DNA of 64,000 nt from Rhizobium sp. ICMP 5592 (GCF_009498525.1 NZ_QSNT01000003.1:125893-189892); one strand, 5' to 3'; shown: positions 46,079 to 55,245, counted from the first letter of the stretch. Notes: a model not told the origin generated them from the sequence alone. Made by a program: numbers and translations.

Positions 46079-47280
46079 CCATCAATGTCGGCATTAAACG
46101 CCTGTCGCTGCTGCAAGTTCTCGAACCCAGCGGTGGCGGCTCCGGGCGGCACTTCCTCGACCTCTGCCGCGCCATGCAGCACCGGGGCCATTCGGTGACG
46201 GCGGTCTATTCGCCGCTGCGCGCCGAAGCCGCCTTCGTCGCGGAGCTTGAAGGCATGGGCCTCGACAGCGTCATTCCGCTCGCCATGCGGCGCGCGCCGG
46301 GGCCATGGGATCTGACCGCATGGTGGAACATCCGCCGGATTATTGCGCAGCATGGGCCGTTTCATCTGATCCACGGCCACAGCTCCAAGGCGGGTGCGCT
46401 GACACGTCTGCGGCTGCCGGGGCCGCATGTCCCGGTCATCTACACGCCGCATGCCTTCCGCACCATGGACCCGACGCTCGACTCCAGGGGCCGGACGATC
46501 TATGGCGGCATCGAGCGGCTGCTCGGCAGCCGGCTGTCCGACCGTCTGATCTGCGTGTCCCGCGATGAATATGATCACGCGCGGTCGCTGGGCATTCCAG
46601 AGGCCCGCCTGCGCATCGTCGTCAATGGCGTCAGCGCGCCGCCGGCTGGGCAACGTGCCGCCATCCGCGCCCGCTACGGCATACCGCAGGATGCCCTGCT
46701 CTTTGGTTTCGTCGGCCGGCTGACCCGGCAGAAGGCGCCGGAGCGGCTCGTCCAGGCTTTCGCCCGCATTGCCAGAGAGTTGCCGCGAGCCCATCTGCTG
46801 ATGATCGGGGTCGGCGAACTCTCCGACACAGTCAGGGGCATGATCAAGGCTGCCGGCCTTGAGGATCGCGCCCATCTCGACGATGCGATCCCGGGTGCTG
46901 CTGCCATCGATGCCTTCGATGTCGTCGTCATGCCCAGCCGCTATGAGGCCATGTCCTATGTCATGCTGGAGGCCGCGGCCGGCGGCAAGCCGCTGCTTCT
47001 GACCGATGTCGGCGGCGCGCGCACTGTGATCGAGCCCGGACGCAACGGCTATATCGTCGCCAATAGCGACGATCCCTCGGAACTGGCGATGACGATGCGG
47101 CGCTTTGCCGATCCGAAATTGCTGCGGAACTTCACCACCGAGGCCCGCCAGCGCAAGGATGGCTATACGCTTGCCGGCATGGCTGACGCGACAGAAGAAA
47201 TCTATTTCGAACTGCTCGGCTATCGCGCGCCGATGCCGCTGCGAAGACAGGAAAAACTCCTGCTGCGCAGCGCCTCCTGA
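46075..47280 (+). CDS. Second family 4 glycosyltransferase
   Basis: The 401-residue GT-B protein has LEPSGGGSGRHFLDL at the donor-side N-terminal loop, IHGHSSKAGAL, VGRLTRQKAPE and a C-terminal SRYEAMSYVMLEAAAGGKPLLLTD signature split over two strands. Its ATG overlaps the polymerase stop (ATGA) behind GGAGGGG. It completes an operon with only two transferases after the initiating enzyme, suggesting a short repeat unit or further transferases elsewhere. Confidence 0.9.
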   Translation: MTINVGIKRLSLLQVLEPSGGGSGRHFLDLCRAMQHRGHSVTAVYSPLRAEAAFVAELEGMGLDSVIPLAMRRAPGPWDLTAWWNIRRIIAQHGPFHLIHGHSSKAGALTRLRLPGPHVPVIYTPHAFRTMDPTLDSRGRTIYGGIERLLGSRLSDRLICVSRDEYDHARSLGIPEARLRIVVNGVSAPPAGQRAAIRARYGIPQDALLFGFVGRLTRQKAPERLVQAFARIARELPRAHLLMIGVGELSDTVRGMIKAAGLEDRAHLDDAIPGAAAIDAFDVVVMPSRYEAMSYVMLEAAAGGKPLLLTDVGGARTVIEPGRNGYIVANSDDPSELAMTMRRFADPKLLRNFTTEARQRKDGYTLAGMADATEEIYFELLGYRAPMPLRRQEKLLLRSAS

Positions 47281-47374
47281 GAGACGCGCGAAAAAGGTGG
47301 CATTCTTTAAATTTGCAGATGAACCCCGTTGGAAATCAGTTCCGATTTTCGGGTTTTTGCGCTAAATTTCAACC

Positions 47375-47665
47375 ATGATTACATCAGCGCAACTCCGCGG
47401 CGCACGCGCCATGCTCGGCCTCACACCGGAGGCGCTTGCCGCCGAAAGCAAGCTGCCCCTGGCAACGATCAAAATGCTGGAAACGGATGTCAGTTCGGCG
47501 GACGCCAAGTCGCTTGTCGCCGTGCGCTCCGTCCTTGAAGCCCACGGCGTCCTGTTTCTCGCCAACGGCAGCGACGGAAACGGCGGCGCCGGCATCCGCT
47601 TCAAACATTGGGCGGAAGATGGCGGCACCCGGCCTGAAAATTTGAATGCCACCAACGACGACTGA
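47375..47665 (+). CDS. Small XRE-like helix-turn-helix protein
   Basis: The 96-residue protein carries an N-terminal HTH (QLRGARAMLGLTPEALAAES then LATIKMLE) like the XRE/Cro family and a short acidic tail. It may regulate the neighbouring polysaccharide genes, which is an inference from position only. No good ribosome-binding site is visible; the 94-base gap to the glycosyltransferase gene is AT-richer. Confidence 0.7.
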   Translation: MITSAQLRGARAMLGLTPEALAAESKLPLATIKMLETDVSSADAKSLVAVRSVLEAHGVLFLANGSDGNGGAGIRFKHWAEDGGTRPENLNATNDD

Positions 47666-47668
47666 CCC

Positions 47669-48685
47669 TTAAGCCAGCTTCCAGCTCTGAACCAATTGCT
47701 CCGGCGCGGAAATGGCGGCGGACAGGATGAAGCGTTCGGTATCGTTGGCCGGCTCCCTGCCCGCGACAGTGGAGCGAACCGGTAAGCCGTGGCCGAAATC
47801 GTTAAGCGTTACCAGCTCCACCACCACGTCGCCATGGTCGCCGCGCCATTCGCGCCGCTCGCCGCCTTCGAACAGGCGCAGCCGGCCCTTTGTTTGCGGG
47901 CGCTCGTGCACTGCCAGCCACTGCGCCACCGACGCCTCGGCATTGACGTATGAGACAGTGCTGTCGTCAGATCCATGCCAGATGGAAACCGAAGGAAAGC
48001 GCTCTGCATCCGGAGAGACTTCGCGGACGAGCTCGGCCCATTTCTCGGCCGGGCGCGCAGCACCCCTTCTCATGACATCCAGCGCCGACATGGCATCGCG
48101 GGCGGCACCAAAGGGCAGGCCACCGATGATGGCACCGGCGGCAAACAGGTCCGGATAGGTCGCAAGCAGCGCCGACGCCATGGCGCCACCGGCCGAGAGG
48201 CCCATGACGAAAATCCTGTTGTCGTCGATCTTGTGCAGCCGGCGGCTGAAATCAATCATCTCGCGGATCGAACCCAGTTCGCCGCGATCGCGCGTCACCG
48301 AGCTCGGGCGGAACCAGTTGAAACAGAGATTGGGATTGTTGAAGGCCTTCTGCTCGGCATAGAGCACGGCGAAACCATGCTTGCGCGCCAGAGCCGTCCA
48401 GCCGCTGGCGCGATCGAAATCCTCGGCATTCTGCTGACAGCCATGCAGGACGACGACGAGCGGCATCGGCCCCTCGACGCCCGGCGGCACATATTCCAGC
48501 ATGCGCAAGTCACCCGGATTGCGCCCGAACCACAAGACCTCCGTCAGGCTCTGCGGCACGAACTGCGTGGATACGCGCTGACGTGCCGGCTGCGACCGCG
48601 GCCGCGTTACGGGAAACTTGAGCTGTGGCAACTCGACGGAATCGACGAGCAGACGGCGGAGCCGGCTCGGAACCTTGAAATTCAT
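47669..48685 (-). CDS. PHB depolymerase-family (Esterase_PHB) hydrolase
   Basis: The 338-residue alpha/beta hydrolase has PLVVVLHGCQQNAEDFD (oxyanion region), the nucleophile motif GLSAGGAM, an Asp in WHGSDDSTV and a His in DFGHGLPV. This is the LpqC/poly(3-hydroxybutyrate) depolymerase-like family. No convincing signal peptide is seen, so it may be intracellular or act on a different ester. It converges with the HTH gene with a gap of only three bases. Confidence 0.85.
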   Translation of the reverse strand: MNFKVPSRLRRLLVDSVELPQLKFPVTRPRSQPARQRVSTQFVPQSLTEVLWFGRNPGDLRMLEYVPPGVEGPMPLVVVLHGCQQNAEDFDRASGWTALARKHGFAVLYAEQKAFNNPNLCFNWFRPSSVTRDRGELGSIREMIDFSRRLHKIDDNRIFVMGLSAGGAMASALLATYPDLFAAGAIIGGLPFGAARDAMSALDVMRRGAARPAEKWAELVREVSPDAERFPSVSIWHGSDDSTVSYVNAEASVAQWLAVHERPQTKGRLRLFEGGERREWRGDHGDVVVELVTLNDFGHGLPVRSTVAGREPANDTERFILSAAISAPEQLVQSWKLA

Positions 48686-48810
48686 CCTAGACCTTTCAAA
48701 TTATCCGCGCCCACCGTTGTTGATCTTGTTTGGCGGGCGGCGACCGCACTCCGTCCCCATGGGGTCGGCATCGAGCAATGCGACTCTATTTGTGCGATGC
48801 AGCAAATATA

Positions 48811-48832
48811 GGGCGGAGAACGGGATTCGAAC
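48811..48832 (-). repeat. Possible tRNA 3'-end remnant
   Basis: The complement reads GTTCGAATCCCGTTCTCCGC then CC, like the T-loop and acceptor 3' strand of a tRNA. The 5' part of the T-stem does not pair and the rest of a tRNA is missing. Integrases leave such fragments as attachment sites, but no integrase is in this window. Confidence 0.4.
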
Positions 48833-48908
48833 AGTCACAATGCATCATTGCAGCTATGTGAAATCAGCTTAAATCGATTAGATTATCGTCAACAGATGAG
48901 CCTAGATG

Positions 48909-49121
48909 TCAGAGATAGGCCCGAGCCAGCGCAATGAGCTTCGCGTCTTCCTTCACGCCCTGGCGATAGAGCTGGATGATCAGCGCGCCGAGACGCTCGG
49001 CCTCCGGACCGCGATGATCGATGCCGCGATCCTTGCAGACAGTATCCAGCACCTTTTCCAGGCGATCCAGATCGTCCGAAAACAGGGGTAAATCCTGGGG
49101 ATGGATGGAGGTTTCCAACAT
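48909..49121 (-). CDS. Small conserved-type hypothetical protein
   Basis: The 70-residue protein is acidic and helical in look, with DDLDRLEKVLDTVC, AERLGALIIQLY and a C-terminal LIALARAYL. I recognise no named family, though similar short proteins are frequent in Rhizobiaceae. ATG 49121 has GAGG eight bases upstream; the open frame continues to 49229. Confidence 0.65.
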   Translation of the reverse strand: MLETSIHPQDLPLFSDDLDRLEKVLDTVCKDRGIDHRGPEAERLGALIIQLYRQGVKEDAKLIALARAYL

Positions 49122-49360
49122 CTGCGCTGCCTCGTCCGTCGGGCGGAAGCACGCTAGTACACTCGCCGGAGCCCGCTTTATAACCGGCATATCGCGGCTA
49201 ACTATGCGCCCTGTCCTGGGGCTTGGCAAGGAAGGTTTTGTAAGCCAGACGTGCCGGCCGCCGCCAATACAACCTTTGCAATATTACAATTTTAAGCGGC
49301 ACAATCATCAAGCCTTGACGGACGCATGACATAAGGAGGCAACGAAACGGAGGCTTCCTG

Positions 49361-49753
49361 ATGAACAAGTGCATGATCCCGGCAACATTCTGCATGCTGT
49401 TGCTTGGCGCGATCGAACCAGCCCTTGCCCAGTCGCTGTCGGCATTGCCGCTGCGAAATCCGCGCCAAATTCCCGACGGCTATATTTCCGTGCAGTCCGG
49501 CATATCGCTTTCAGTTCCAGTCGCAGACGGGGACAATGAAGCGCGGCAGCGGGATGCTCTCAAATCCTTCTATCGCATTGCTACCAGTAATTGTGCCGTG
49601 CTGCTCGACACCATCGCCGACGATTGCCAGATCAACAGCCTTTCCAGCAACACCGATGTTACCAACATCGATGGCCGCGGGCCGAAGCTGACGGTGCGTG
49701 GCCAGGTCGGCATGACTGTCAAATTGAAGCCGGCCACCCCGACCGCGAAGTGA
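49361..49753 (+). CDS. Secreted hypothetical protein
   Basis: The 130-residue precursor has a signal peptide ending near EPALAQ. The mature part has two cysteines (SNCAVL, DDCQINSL) and a central YRIATSNCAVLLDTIADDC stretch, then a strand-like TVRGQVGMTVKLKP end. No family is recognised. GGAGGC precedes the ATG. Confidence 0.7.
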   Translation: MNKCMIPATFCMLLLGAIEPALAQSLSALPLRNPRQIPDGYISVQSGISLSVPVADGDNEARQRDALKSFYRIATSNCAVLLDTIADDCQINSLSSNTDVTNIDGRGPKLTVRGQVGMTVKLKPATPTAK

Positions 49754-49845
49754 AGAAAGCTGGCGCCGAACGCCGACAATCAAAAAAGCCAACGGATCGG
49801 TAAGAAATCGCGGCGATAATCCCCCCGCAATTGAGGGATGACACC

Positions 49846-50550
49846 ATGGCAAAAGCGAAACGGCGCACGCGGCGCAAGCCACAGTCCAAAGCGGGCAATT
49901 CGATGTGGCTATGGGGCACGGTCGGCCTCGCCGCCGTAGCCGGCATCTTCGCCTATGAACACCGCCGGGAAATGCCGGCATTGCTGGCCAATGCCGGCGC
50001 TACTGGCGCCCGGCATGTATCGCAGGTGACAGAGGCAGTACAGCCGGCGCCGACGCCGGCGGCGAAACCGAAGGTCAAGATGGCGGTCGTCGTGCCCGAG
50101 CGCCCCAACTCTACTATGCCTGTCCCACCCGCTGCCATTCCGGTCTCCTTGCCGGCGGAGCGCACAGCGCCGGTTCTGGCCACCGCCCCTGCCCGCGAAA
50201 GCAGCGGTCGATTCGGCCTCTGTGGTGGTTCGACCGGAGTCAATTGCGTCGTCGACGGCAGTACCTTCTGGCAAAATGGGGTCAAAATCCGCCTGGCCGA
50301 CATCGATGTGCCCGACATCGCCCCCTCACACTGCGCCGGCGAACAGCAAAAGGGCGCCGCCGCAAAGCTGCGCCTGCAGGCGCTTCTGAACGACGGCACG
50401 TTCGCACTGTCCGGCAGTGCCCGCGGCGAGGATCAAAATGGCGGCAAATTCCGCATCGCCATGCGCGCCGGCCGCTCCATCGGCGATCAACTGGTGTCCG
50501 AAGGGCTGGCACGCCACTGGACAGGGCGGGCAGCAGCCTGGTGCAGTTAA
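49846..50550 (+). CDS. Membrane-anchored thermonuclease-like protein
   Basis: The 234-residue protein has a basic N-terminus (KAKRRTRRKPQ), one helix (about 20-38), a Pro/Ala-rich linker, and a C-terminal SNase-like barrel. The barrel has the nuclease-like VKIRLADIDVPDI, GEQQKGAAAKLRLQALL and RIAMRAGRSIGDQLVSEGLARHW. The Arg and Glu of the thermonuclease site seem present, while the usual YGR segment is altered to GGKFR, so activity is uncertain. The product is probably periplasmic. ATG 49846 follows GAGG. Confidence 0.75.
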   Translation: MAKAKRRTRRKPQSKAGNSMWLWGTVGLAAVAGIFAYEHRREMPALLANAGATGARHVSQVTEAVQPAPTPAAKPKVKMAVVVPERPNSTMPVPPAAIPVSLPAERTAPVLATAPARESSGRFGLCGGSTGVNCVVDGSTFWQNGVKIRLADIDVPDIAPSHCAGEQQKGAAAKLRLQALLNDGTFALSGSARGEDQNGGKFRIAMRAGRSIGDQLVSEGLARHWTGRAAAWCS

Positions 50551-50586
50551 TCAGTGAGATTTGACTAGGGATATCAAGGATCTAAT

Positions 50587-50663
<77 letters not shown>

Positions 50664-50777
50664 ACCTGCCGAAACGGCTTGATTGCATTAGTCTGTCAGC
50701 CATGTCAGCGCAAGAGGTAAAATCGTGGCCTGGGTGAAAAATGGCGTGCAGAGCGAGAAAAATCCCCGCTCTCTTAC

Positions 50778-51176
50778 TCACCTGCATTGCCGGCGTAGCC
50801 CATGGTTCGGCTGGTAAGTGTTGTCCGACGCCCGGTAGGATTGATAGCGGCTGGCGCAGGCCCGTGCGTGACCGTCGTAGTAGCGTTCCGCATGCTGCCT
50901 GTAGAACAGCGTCCCGGTCACGAAGGACTTGAACAGCACGCCGCTATCCGAATCGTCGTCGTAATAGCTGTCGGAACCGTGGCGCTTGTGGCCGCCGCGC
51001 CAATTGTTGTGGTTGTGCCAATGGCCGTGCCCGTGGTCGCGAACCTGGATGATGTCGGACTGCTGTTCCGGCGCCGAAAGCGCGGGCATGGTGATGGCGC
51101 TGGCGGGCACGACCGCGCTTGCGGCCAGCAATAGACCGAAACCGGCGGCAACCATCGATCTGGTGATCATTCGCAT
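50778..51176 (-). CDS. BA14K-family envelope protein
   Basis: The 132-residue precursor has a signal peptide (helix to about ASAVVPASA) and a His/Asp-rich middle (HGHGHWHNHNNW, DSYYDDDSDS). The BA14K hallmark C-terminus is RACASRYQSYRASDNTYQPN followed by HG and R-C. The Brucella member is an immunoreactive, lectin-like surface protein needed for normal LPS. ATG 51176 has AAGGAG at seven bases. Confidence 0.85.
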   Translation of the reverse strand: MRMITRSMVAAGFGLLLAASAVVPASAITMPALSAPEQQSDIIQVRDHGHGHWHNHNNWRGGHKRHGSDSYYDDDSDSGVLFKSFVTGTLFYRQHAERYYDGHARACASRYQSYRASDNTYQPNHGLRRQCR

Positions 51177-51353
51177 CTGCAGCTCCTTCCAAGTCCGACA
51201 GCGGCTTATCCAAGCACTTCTGCGTGAAAACCTTGCCGCCGGCCACTCCGACATTACCTATATATAGTGGGTTCAAGCCACGCTCACAGGTGTCTTTCCG
51301 TCTTTCTTCCCGACGGATTGTCATTGATAATGAGGTCATTGGAAAGTTACACA

Positions 51354-51614
51354 ATGAAGCCGCTGATTGCCCTTCTGCTATGCGCGCCACTGCTTGCCGC
51401 ATGCACGACGACCGAACAATCTCTGCAACCGATCCCCGGCAGCATCACCTATCGCGGCCAGCCGGAAATGAAGCTGACGCAATCGCCTCCCGGCACGCGG
51501 CTGCCGCATCATTTCACCAATCAATGGGGTGAGGATGTCTATGAGACCTACATCATCCAGCCGGATCACAGCCTGAAGCTGGTCAGCCGCCAGGTGATGA
51601 CGCGGCCGCTATAG
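51354..51614 (+). CDS. Small putative lipoprotein
   Basis: The 86-residue precursor has a typical lipobox LLAAC at residue 17, followed by TTTEQS. The mature part of about 70 residues has no known fold and contains TYIIQPDHSLKLVSRQV. GGAAAG lies seven bases before the ATG. It converges on the glycine-zipper lipoprotein across a shared terminator. Confidence 0.7.
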   Translation: MKPLIALLLCAPLLAACTTTEQSLQPIPGSITYRGQPEMKLTQSPPGTRLPHHFTNQWGEDVYETYIIQPDHSLKLVSRQVMTRPL

Positions 51615-51637
51615 GCTTGGAATAAGTTTACAAACAG

Positions 51638-51668
51638 AAACTCCGCCGACGCTATGCCGGCGGAGTTT
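51638..51668. terminator. Bidirectional terminator
   Basis: AAACTCCGCCG and CGGCGGAGTTT form a perfect 11-bp stem with a nine-base loop between two converging genes. A/T runs at the stem bases suit both directions. Confidence 0.85.
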
Positions 51669-51689
51669 CTATATTCTGTCGTTTCCGGC

Positions 51690-52016
51690 TTACCAGCAGC
51701 GATAGCAGCGGCGGTAATAGGGACGGCCATAATAGCCACGGTGATGATTGTCGCTGACCGCCGCGCCGACGAGGACGCCGCCGATGACACCGGCGGCGAT
51801 GCCTGCAGCAGCCTGGTTTTCAGCCTGCTGCGCCTGGGCGCGATTGGCCTGATAGGTGGCGCCGACACAGCGGCTATAGCGCTGCGTGCCCGGACGCAAG
51901 CCCTGGGATTGGCAAGTCATTTCGGCGCTTGTGGCGGATTGTTCAGGTGTCTGGCAGCTTGTCAAAATGGTCGAAATGGCAAAAAGACCAAGCGCCATGG
52001 CAGCACGTACGCGCAT
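51690..52016 (-). CDS. Glycine-zipper lipoprotein
   Basis: The 108-residue precursor has lipobox LTSC near residue 21 and a glycine-zipper hydrophobic stretch AAAGIAAGVIGGVLVGAAVSD (residues about 70-90, split by small residues). The C-terminus is Tyr/Arg/Cys-rich: GYYGRPYYRRCYRCW. Such proteins sit in the outer membrane and are poorly understood. GGAGAGGA precedes ATG 52016. Confidence 0.75.
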   Translation of the reverse strand: MRVRAAMALGLFAISTILTSCQTPEQSATSAEMTCQSQGLRPGTQRYSRCVGATYQANRAQAQQAENQAAAGIAAGVIGGVLVGAAVSDNHHRGYYGRPYYRRCYRCW

Positions 52017-52164
52017 ATTCCTCTCCAGCAATCTAAAGTGTTGTCCCGGGATTGAGGAATACAGCCAAAGGTAATCAAGCGCAAGCCGTTCATTACCAAT
52101 TAGTTAACAAGAAGACACCATGGACAGGCGCTTTTCGCCCGGACGCATACCCGCGAGACGACGT

Positions 52165-52198
52165 CAAACAAAAGGGGCGAGCACAACCGCCCGCCCCT
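52165..52198 (-). terminator. Terminator of the porin gene
   Basis: AGGGGCG (52173-52179) pairs with CGCCCCT (52192-52198). On the complement TTTTGTTT follows. It is 56 bases beyond the porin stop. Confidence 0.75.
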
Positions 52199-52253
52199 CT
52201 TTCATTTTCTTACCCTGACCCTGCCGTACGAAGGTCACCGAGATCATGTCCGA

Positions 52254-53354
52254 TCAGAAATTCCGCTCGAAACGCAGAATGCCGGCAACGGTGTCATCAT
52301 TGATGAAGTCATAGTGCATGTAGGTCAGTTCCGGCTCGATGAGCAGGTTCTTCACCGGGTTGAACTTCAGGTTCGTCGTTGCCTCGAAGATCTTCGAGTC
52401 GGTATAGGCAAGCTGCAGGTTCCACTTCAGCTTATCGTTGACCGGCACACCAACGCCGCCCCAAACGGCCCAGTCACCCCAGCCGCACTTTGCCCCATGA
52501 ACGACGCCATCGGAGGTCGTGCAGGCCGATTCATCCTGATAGGAGCCGGCATACTGGTTGAGCTTTTTGCCGTCCGTGTTCCAACCGCCCATCAGGAAAG
52601 CTTCCACGCCGCCGAACTTGGCGTCGAGGCGAGCCTTGATGGCGCCTTCCTCGACGATGGAGTCATAACCGCCGACCACCTTGAAGCCGAGCGTGTCGGT
52701 CGTATAGCCCAGACCGGCAACGACGTTGGGCGCATATTGATCGGCCTTCGAGGTAACCCAGGCGCCGCCATAGCTGTCGGAATCCGATCCGGAATTGCTG
52801 TCTTCCAGCGAGATGACGGCGGAGAAACCGGAGCCGGTATCATATTTGTACGTCAGCTGGTTGAGTTCGTACGGGCCGTCATAGATCGCGTCGTCGTTGA
52901 TGACGTCGCCGGCGTAGCCGGCATAGAGATTATACTGCGAGTCAAGCTTGCCGACGGTGAAACCGGCCAGGCTGATGTTCGCAAAGAGCAGCTTCTCGGC
53001 GGTGGCACCTCCGTCATTCCACTCCCAGCGCAGGATCATGTTGGTCTTCAGGGGACCATATTCCGTGTCCGTCGCCGTATCGACATTGAGCTCGACGCGT
53101 TCGTGCCAGAGCGTACCGACCTTGTTGGTCGGATTGTAGGCGTCGTACCATTCGCCCTCGGTGCGAACTTTGCCACCGATCTTCAGGCAGGTTTCGGTGC
53201 CCGGAATGAAGAAATAGCCGGTGCCGTATGCATCGCAGATGCGGACGTATTCCAAAGGCTCGGGCTCGGCCGCAACGATGGCATCGGCCGCATGGGCGCC
53301 GCTCACCGTTGCCAGCGCGGCAGCGGAGCCGAGAAGAAGGCTCTTGATGTTCAT
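52254..53354 (-). CDS. RopA-type outer-membrane porin
   Basis: The 366-residue precursor has a signal peptide ending GAHAADA and the alphaproteobacterial porin_2 opening EPEPLEYVRICDAYGTGYFFIPGTETCLKIGG (given here in parts: YVRICDAYG, GYFFIPGTETC, LKIGG). Alternating strands follow, ending in the terminal phenylalanine of FERNF needed for insertion by the BAM complex. It should form trimeric diffusion channels. Start ATG 53354 has GGAGA. The 357-base upstream region suggests a regulated leader. Confidence 0.92.
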   Translation of the reverse strand: MNIKSLLLGSAAALATVSGAHAADAIVAAEPEPLEYVRICDAYGTGYFFIPGTETCLKIGGKVRTEGEWYDAYNPTNKVGTLWHERVELNVDTATDTEYGPLKTNMILRWEWNDGGATAEKLLFANISLAGFTVGKLDSQYNLYAGYAGDVINDDAIYDGPYELNQLTYKYDTGSGFSAVISLEDSNSGSDSDSYGGAWVTSKADQYAPNVVAGLGYTTDTLGFKVVGGYDSIVEEGAIKARLDAKFGGVEAFLMGGWNTDGKKLNQYAGSYQDESACTTSDGVVHGAKCGWGDWAVWGGVGVPVNDKLKWNLQLAYTDSKIFEATTNLKFNPVKNLLIEPELTYMHYDFINDDTVAGILRFERNF

Positions 53355-53711
53355 GGTGTCTCCATTCGAATATCCATCAGGGGATGGAGCTCCGCGGTAG
53401 ACAAATCCATACCGCCCCATAGCCTGATTTGGCATCTCCCCACGACGGGGCGAAGCAATAACGCTTCATTAACAAAATTGAACCCGGCGCAGAAAGCTTG
53501 CAAGCCAATAAGCATAGCAAGCTAATTGTCACGTTGGCATGGATTACCGTTCGTGACAAAAATATCACTGCCCTTAATCCGGCCAGGGCGGCGCTCACCC
53601 TGCGCCAGCTGTATTGAAGAGCGGCGATAAATAAATACAATCGCCTGCCGGGTTCAGGAGGCGGTCGTGATCAAACGCGATGCCAGCGAGGTATATTTCG
53701 GAGGAAAAGCT
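53355..53711. other. Porin / small secreted protein divergent region
   Basis: This 357-base gap has no supported gene. Its centre holds an inverted repeat (53495-53523), and promoters of the divergent porin and small-protein genes must lie here. Confidence 0.5.
53495..53523. promoter_or_regulatory. Inverted repeat upstream of porin
   Basis: AGCTTGC and GCAAGCT are exact reverse complements with 15 bases between, about 145 bases before the porin start. CTTGCAAG at 53498-53505 is itself a palindrome. This may be an operator or a stem in the porin leader. Confidence 0.4.
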
Positions 53712-53996
53712 ATGCCTTTCAAAATTCTAAGCGTATTTCTGCTCACCCTCGGCATGGGTACGGCGGCAATGGCCGCCTCCAGTGGCCACAGCGGCGGCGA
53801 TCGAGGCGGCTGGGGAGATAGCCCCGGCGCCGAAGACAACAACAACTATCGCAGCACCATCATCGACAGAAGCGACACGGCCGGTACGGACGAAAAAGAT
53901 CCGAATGCCTGCTGGACGCTGCCACGCTCCGCCGACGGCAAATCCATTGTCGCGCCGAGCCAGGCTAAGCCCGTCGTTCCACGCAAGTGCAATTGA
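53712..53996 (+). CDS. Small secreted Gly/Asp-rich protein
   Basis: The 94-residue precursor has a signal peptide ending near AAMAA. The mature part begins with a Gly/Ser-rich run (SSGHSGGDRGGWGDSPG) and ends CWTLP...PVVPRKCN with two cysteines. No family is recognised. GGAGGAAAA lies eight bases before ATG 53712; the frame upstream to 53667 is not signal-like. Confidence 0.7.
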   Translation: MPFKILSVFLLTLGMGTAAMAASSGHSGGDRGGWGDSPGAEDNNNYRSTIIDRSDTAGTDEKDPNACWTLPRSADGKSIVAPSQAKPVVPRKCN

Positions 53997-54025
53997 CCAG
54001 ACTGTTTTGAAGCAGAAGGCTTCGC

Positions 54026-54568
54026 CTAGCGCACCTGATCGAGCAATCGCTTGCATTCCAGGAGGTCATAGAGCGTTTCCTGAAGCAGCGCCCTGTCTTC
54101 CTTGCCGACGCTCGATTTACCGAGGGAAACATCAGGCACGTCGTCTTCGCCGCTGACGAAGTTGAAGAAGCGGCGGCTGATCGGCGCTTTGGCGCGACCG
54201 ACGATCTGATCCTCATCGGGATGGCCGGATCCGACGCGCGGCTCGGCAGGCGCCGGTTCCTGCGCGGCGGCGGCAAGCGCTTCGACACTGGCGAGATCGC
54301 CATGGCCGACGGCGATGACGAATTTGTTGCCGTTGGTTTTCAGGAGTTTCTGGACACCCTTGATCGTATAGCCGTGATCATAGAGCAGATGGCGGATGCC
54401 GTTCAGCAGATCGACGTCCTCGGGCCGATAATAGCGCCGGCCACCGCCCCGCTTCATCGGCTTGATCTGCGGAAAACGGGTTTCCCAGAAACGCAGGACA
54501 TGCTGCGGCAGATCAAGGTCTTCCGCGACTTCGCTGATCGTGCGAAATGCATCCGGGCTCTTGTCCAT
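54026..54568 (-). CDS. MerR-family regulator
   Basis: The 180-residue protein has an N-terminal winged HTH of MerR type ([21 protein letters not shown], then [16 protein letters not shown]) without the long effector domain of metal sensors. The remainder looks like a dimerisation and variable tail. The gene lies downstream of ihfA in an order common in alphaproteobacteria, so it is part of the fabH-plsX-ihfA-merR set. The target is unknown. ATG 54568 has GGGAG at seven bases. Confidence 0.88.
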   Translation of the reverse strand: MDKSPDAFRTISEVAEDLDLPQHVLRFWETRFPQIKPMKRGGGRRYYRPEDVDLLNGIRHLLYDHGYTIKGVQKLLKTNGNKFVIAVGHGDLASVEALAAAAQEPAPAEPRVGSGHPDEDQIVGRAKAPISRRFFNFVSGEDDVPDVSLGKSSVGKEDRALLQETLYDLLECKRLLDQVR

Positions 54569-54801
54569 CGTCATACTCCCACAGCATGTTTCCGACGCCA
54601 CGCGGGCCAGACCATGCAAAACCGGATATCCGCACCGCGGCTCGTCGCGATACGACTCACCATATTTCAACGGTTTGCCGGGAGAAATTCAAGTCATCTC
54701 TTCGGCTGTTTCACAAGCAAGACGAAAAACAACCAAGAAAGGCCGGGAAAACGGCGCGACCGCACCGGTGGCAAGTCACACCGACAGCAATTTCCAATGG
54801 A

Positions 54802-55140
54802 TCAGGAAGCGGGATTTGCCGGCCGCGCCTTCGCCTTGCGGCTGGCATGGGCCTTCAGGATACGCGTCTTCAGCACGTTGGACGCCTTGAAGGTCATGAC
54901 GCGACGCGGAGAGATCGGCACCTCTTCGCCGGTCTTCGGATTTCGACCGATGCGCTCATTCTTGTCGCGCACCTGAAATGTCGCGAAGGAAGAGAGTTTC
55001 ACAGTTTCGCCACGCACGATGGCGTTGCAAATCTCATCGATCACCGTCTCGACGAGTTCCGCAGATTCGGTTCGGGAGAGGCCAACTTTCCGGAATACCG
55101 ACTCCGCCAGGTCTGCGCGCGTCACTGTCTTGCCCGTCAT
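54802..55140 (-). CDS. ihfA: Integration host factor subunit alpha
   Basis: The 112-residue HU/IHF-family protein has [50 protein letters not shown] (split at the bend-inducing RNPKTG) and RRVMTFKAS. The extended basic tail ([12 protein letters not shown]) is longer than in E. coli and common in alphaproteobacteria. As a heterodimer with IhfB it bends DNA sharply at specific sites. ATG 55140 is used; the frame to 55203 is not conserved. Confidence 0.95.
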   Translation of the reverse strand: MTGKTVTRADLAESVFRKVGLSRTESAELVETVIDEICNAIVRGETVKLSSFATFQVRDKNERIGRNPKTGEEVPISPRRVMTFKASNVLKTRILKAHASRKAKARPANPAS

Positions 55141-55245
55141 GGTTCCCCGCCCAAATTGCTGCGTATTATTATCCAAGTCGCGAGAGTATTGCCCTTGCGC
55201 CAAACGGTCAAGCTCTTGTTCGGAATCGGGTTTTAGAGACTTGGC

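Noticed and set aside
48811-48890. Complete tRNA gene
   Set aside because: Only the 3' strand is tRNA-like; the T-stem and acceptor 5' strand cannot pair.
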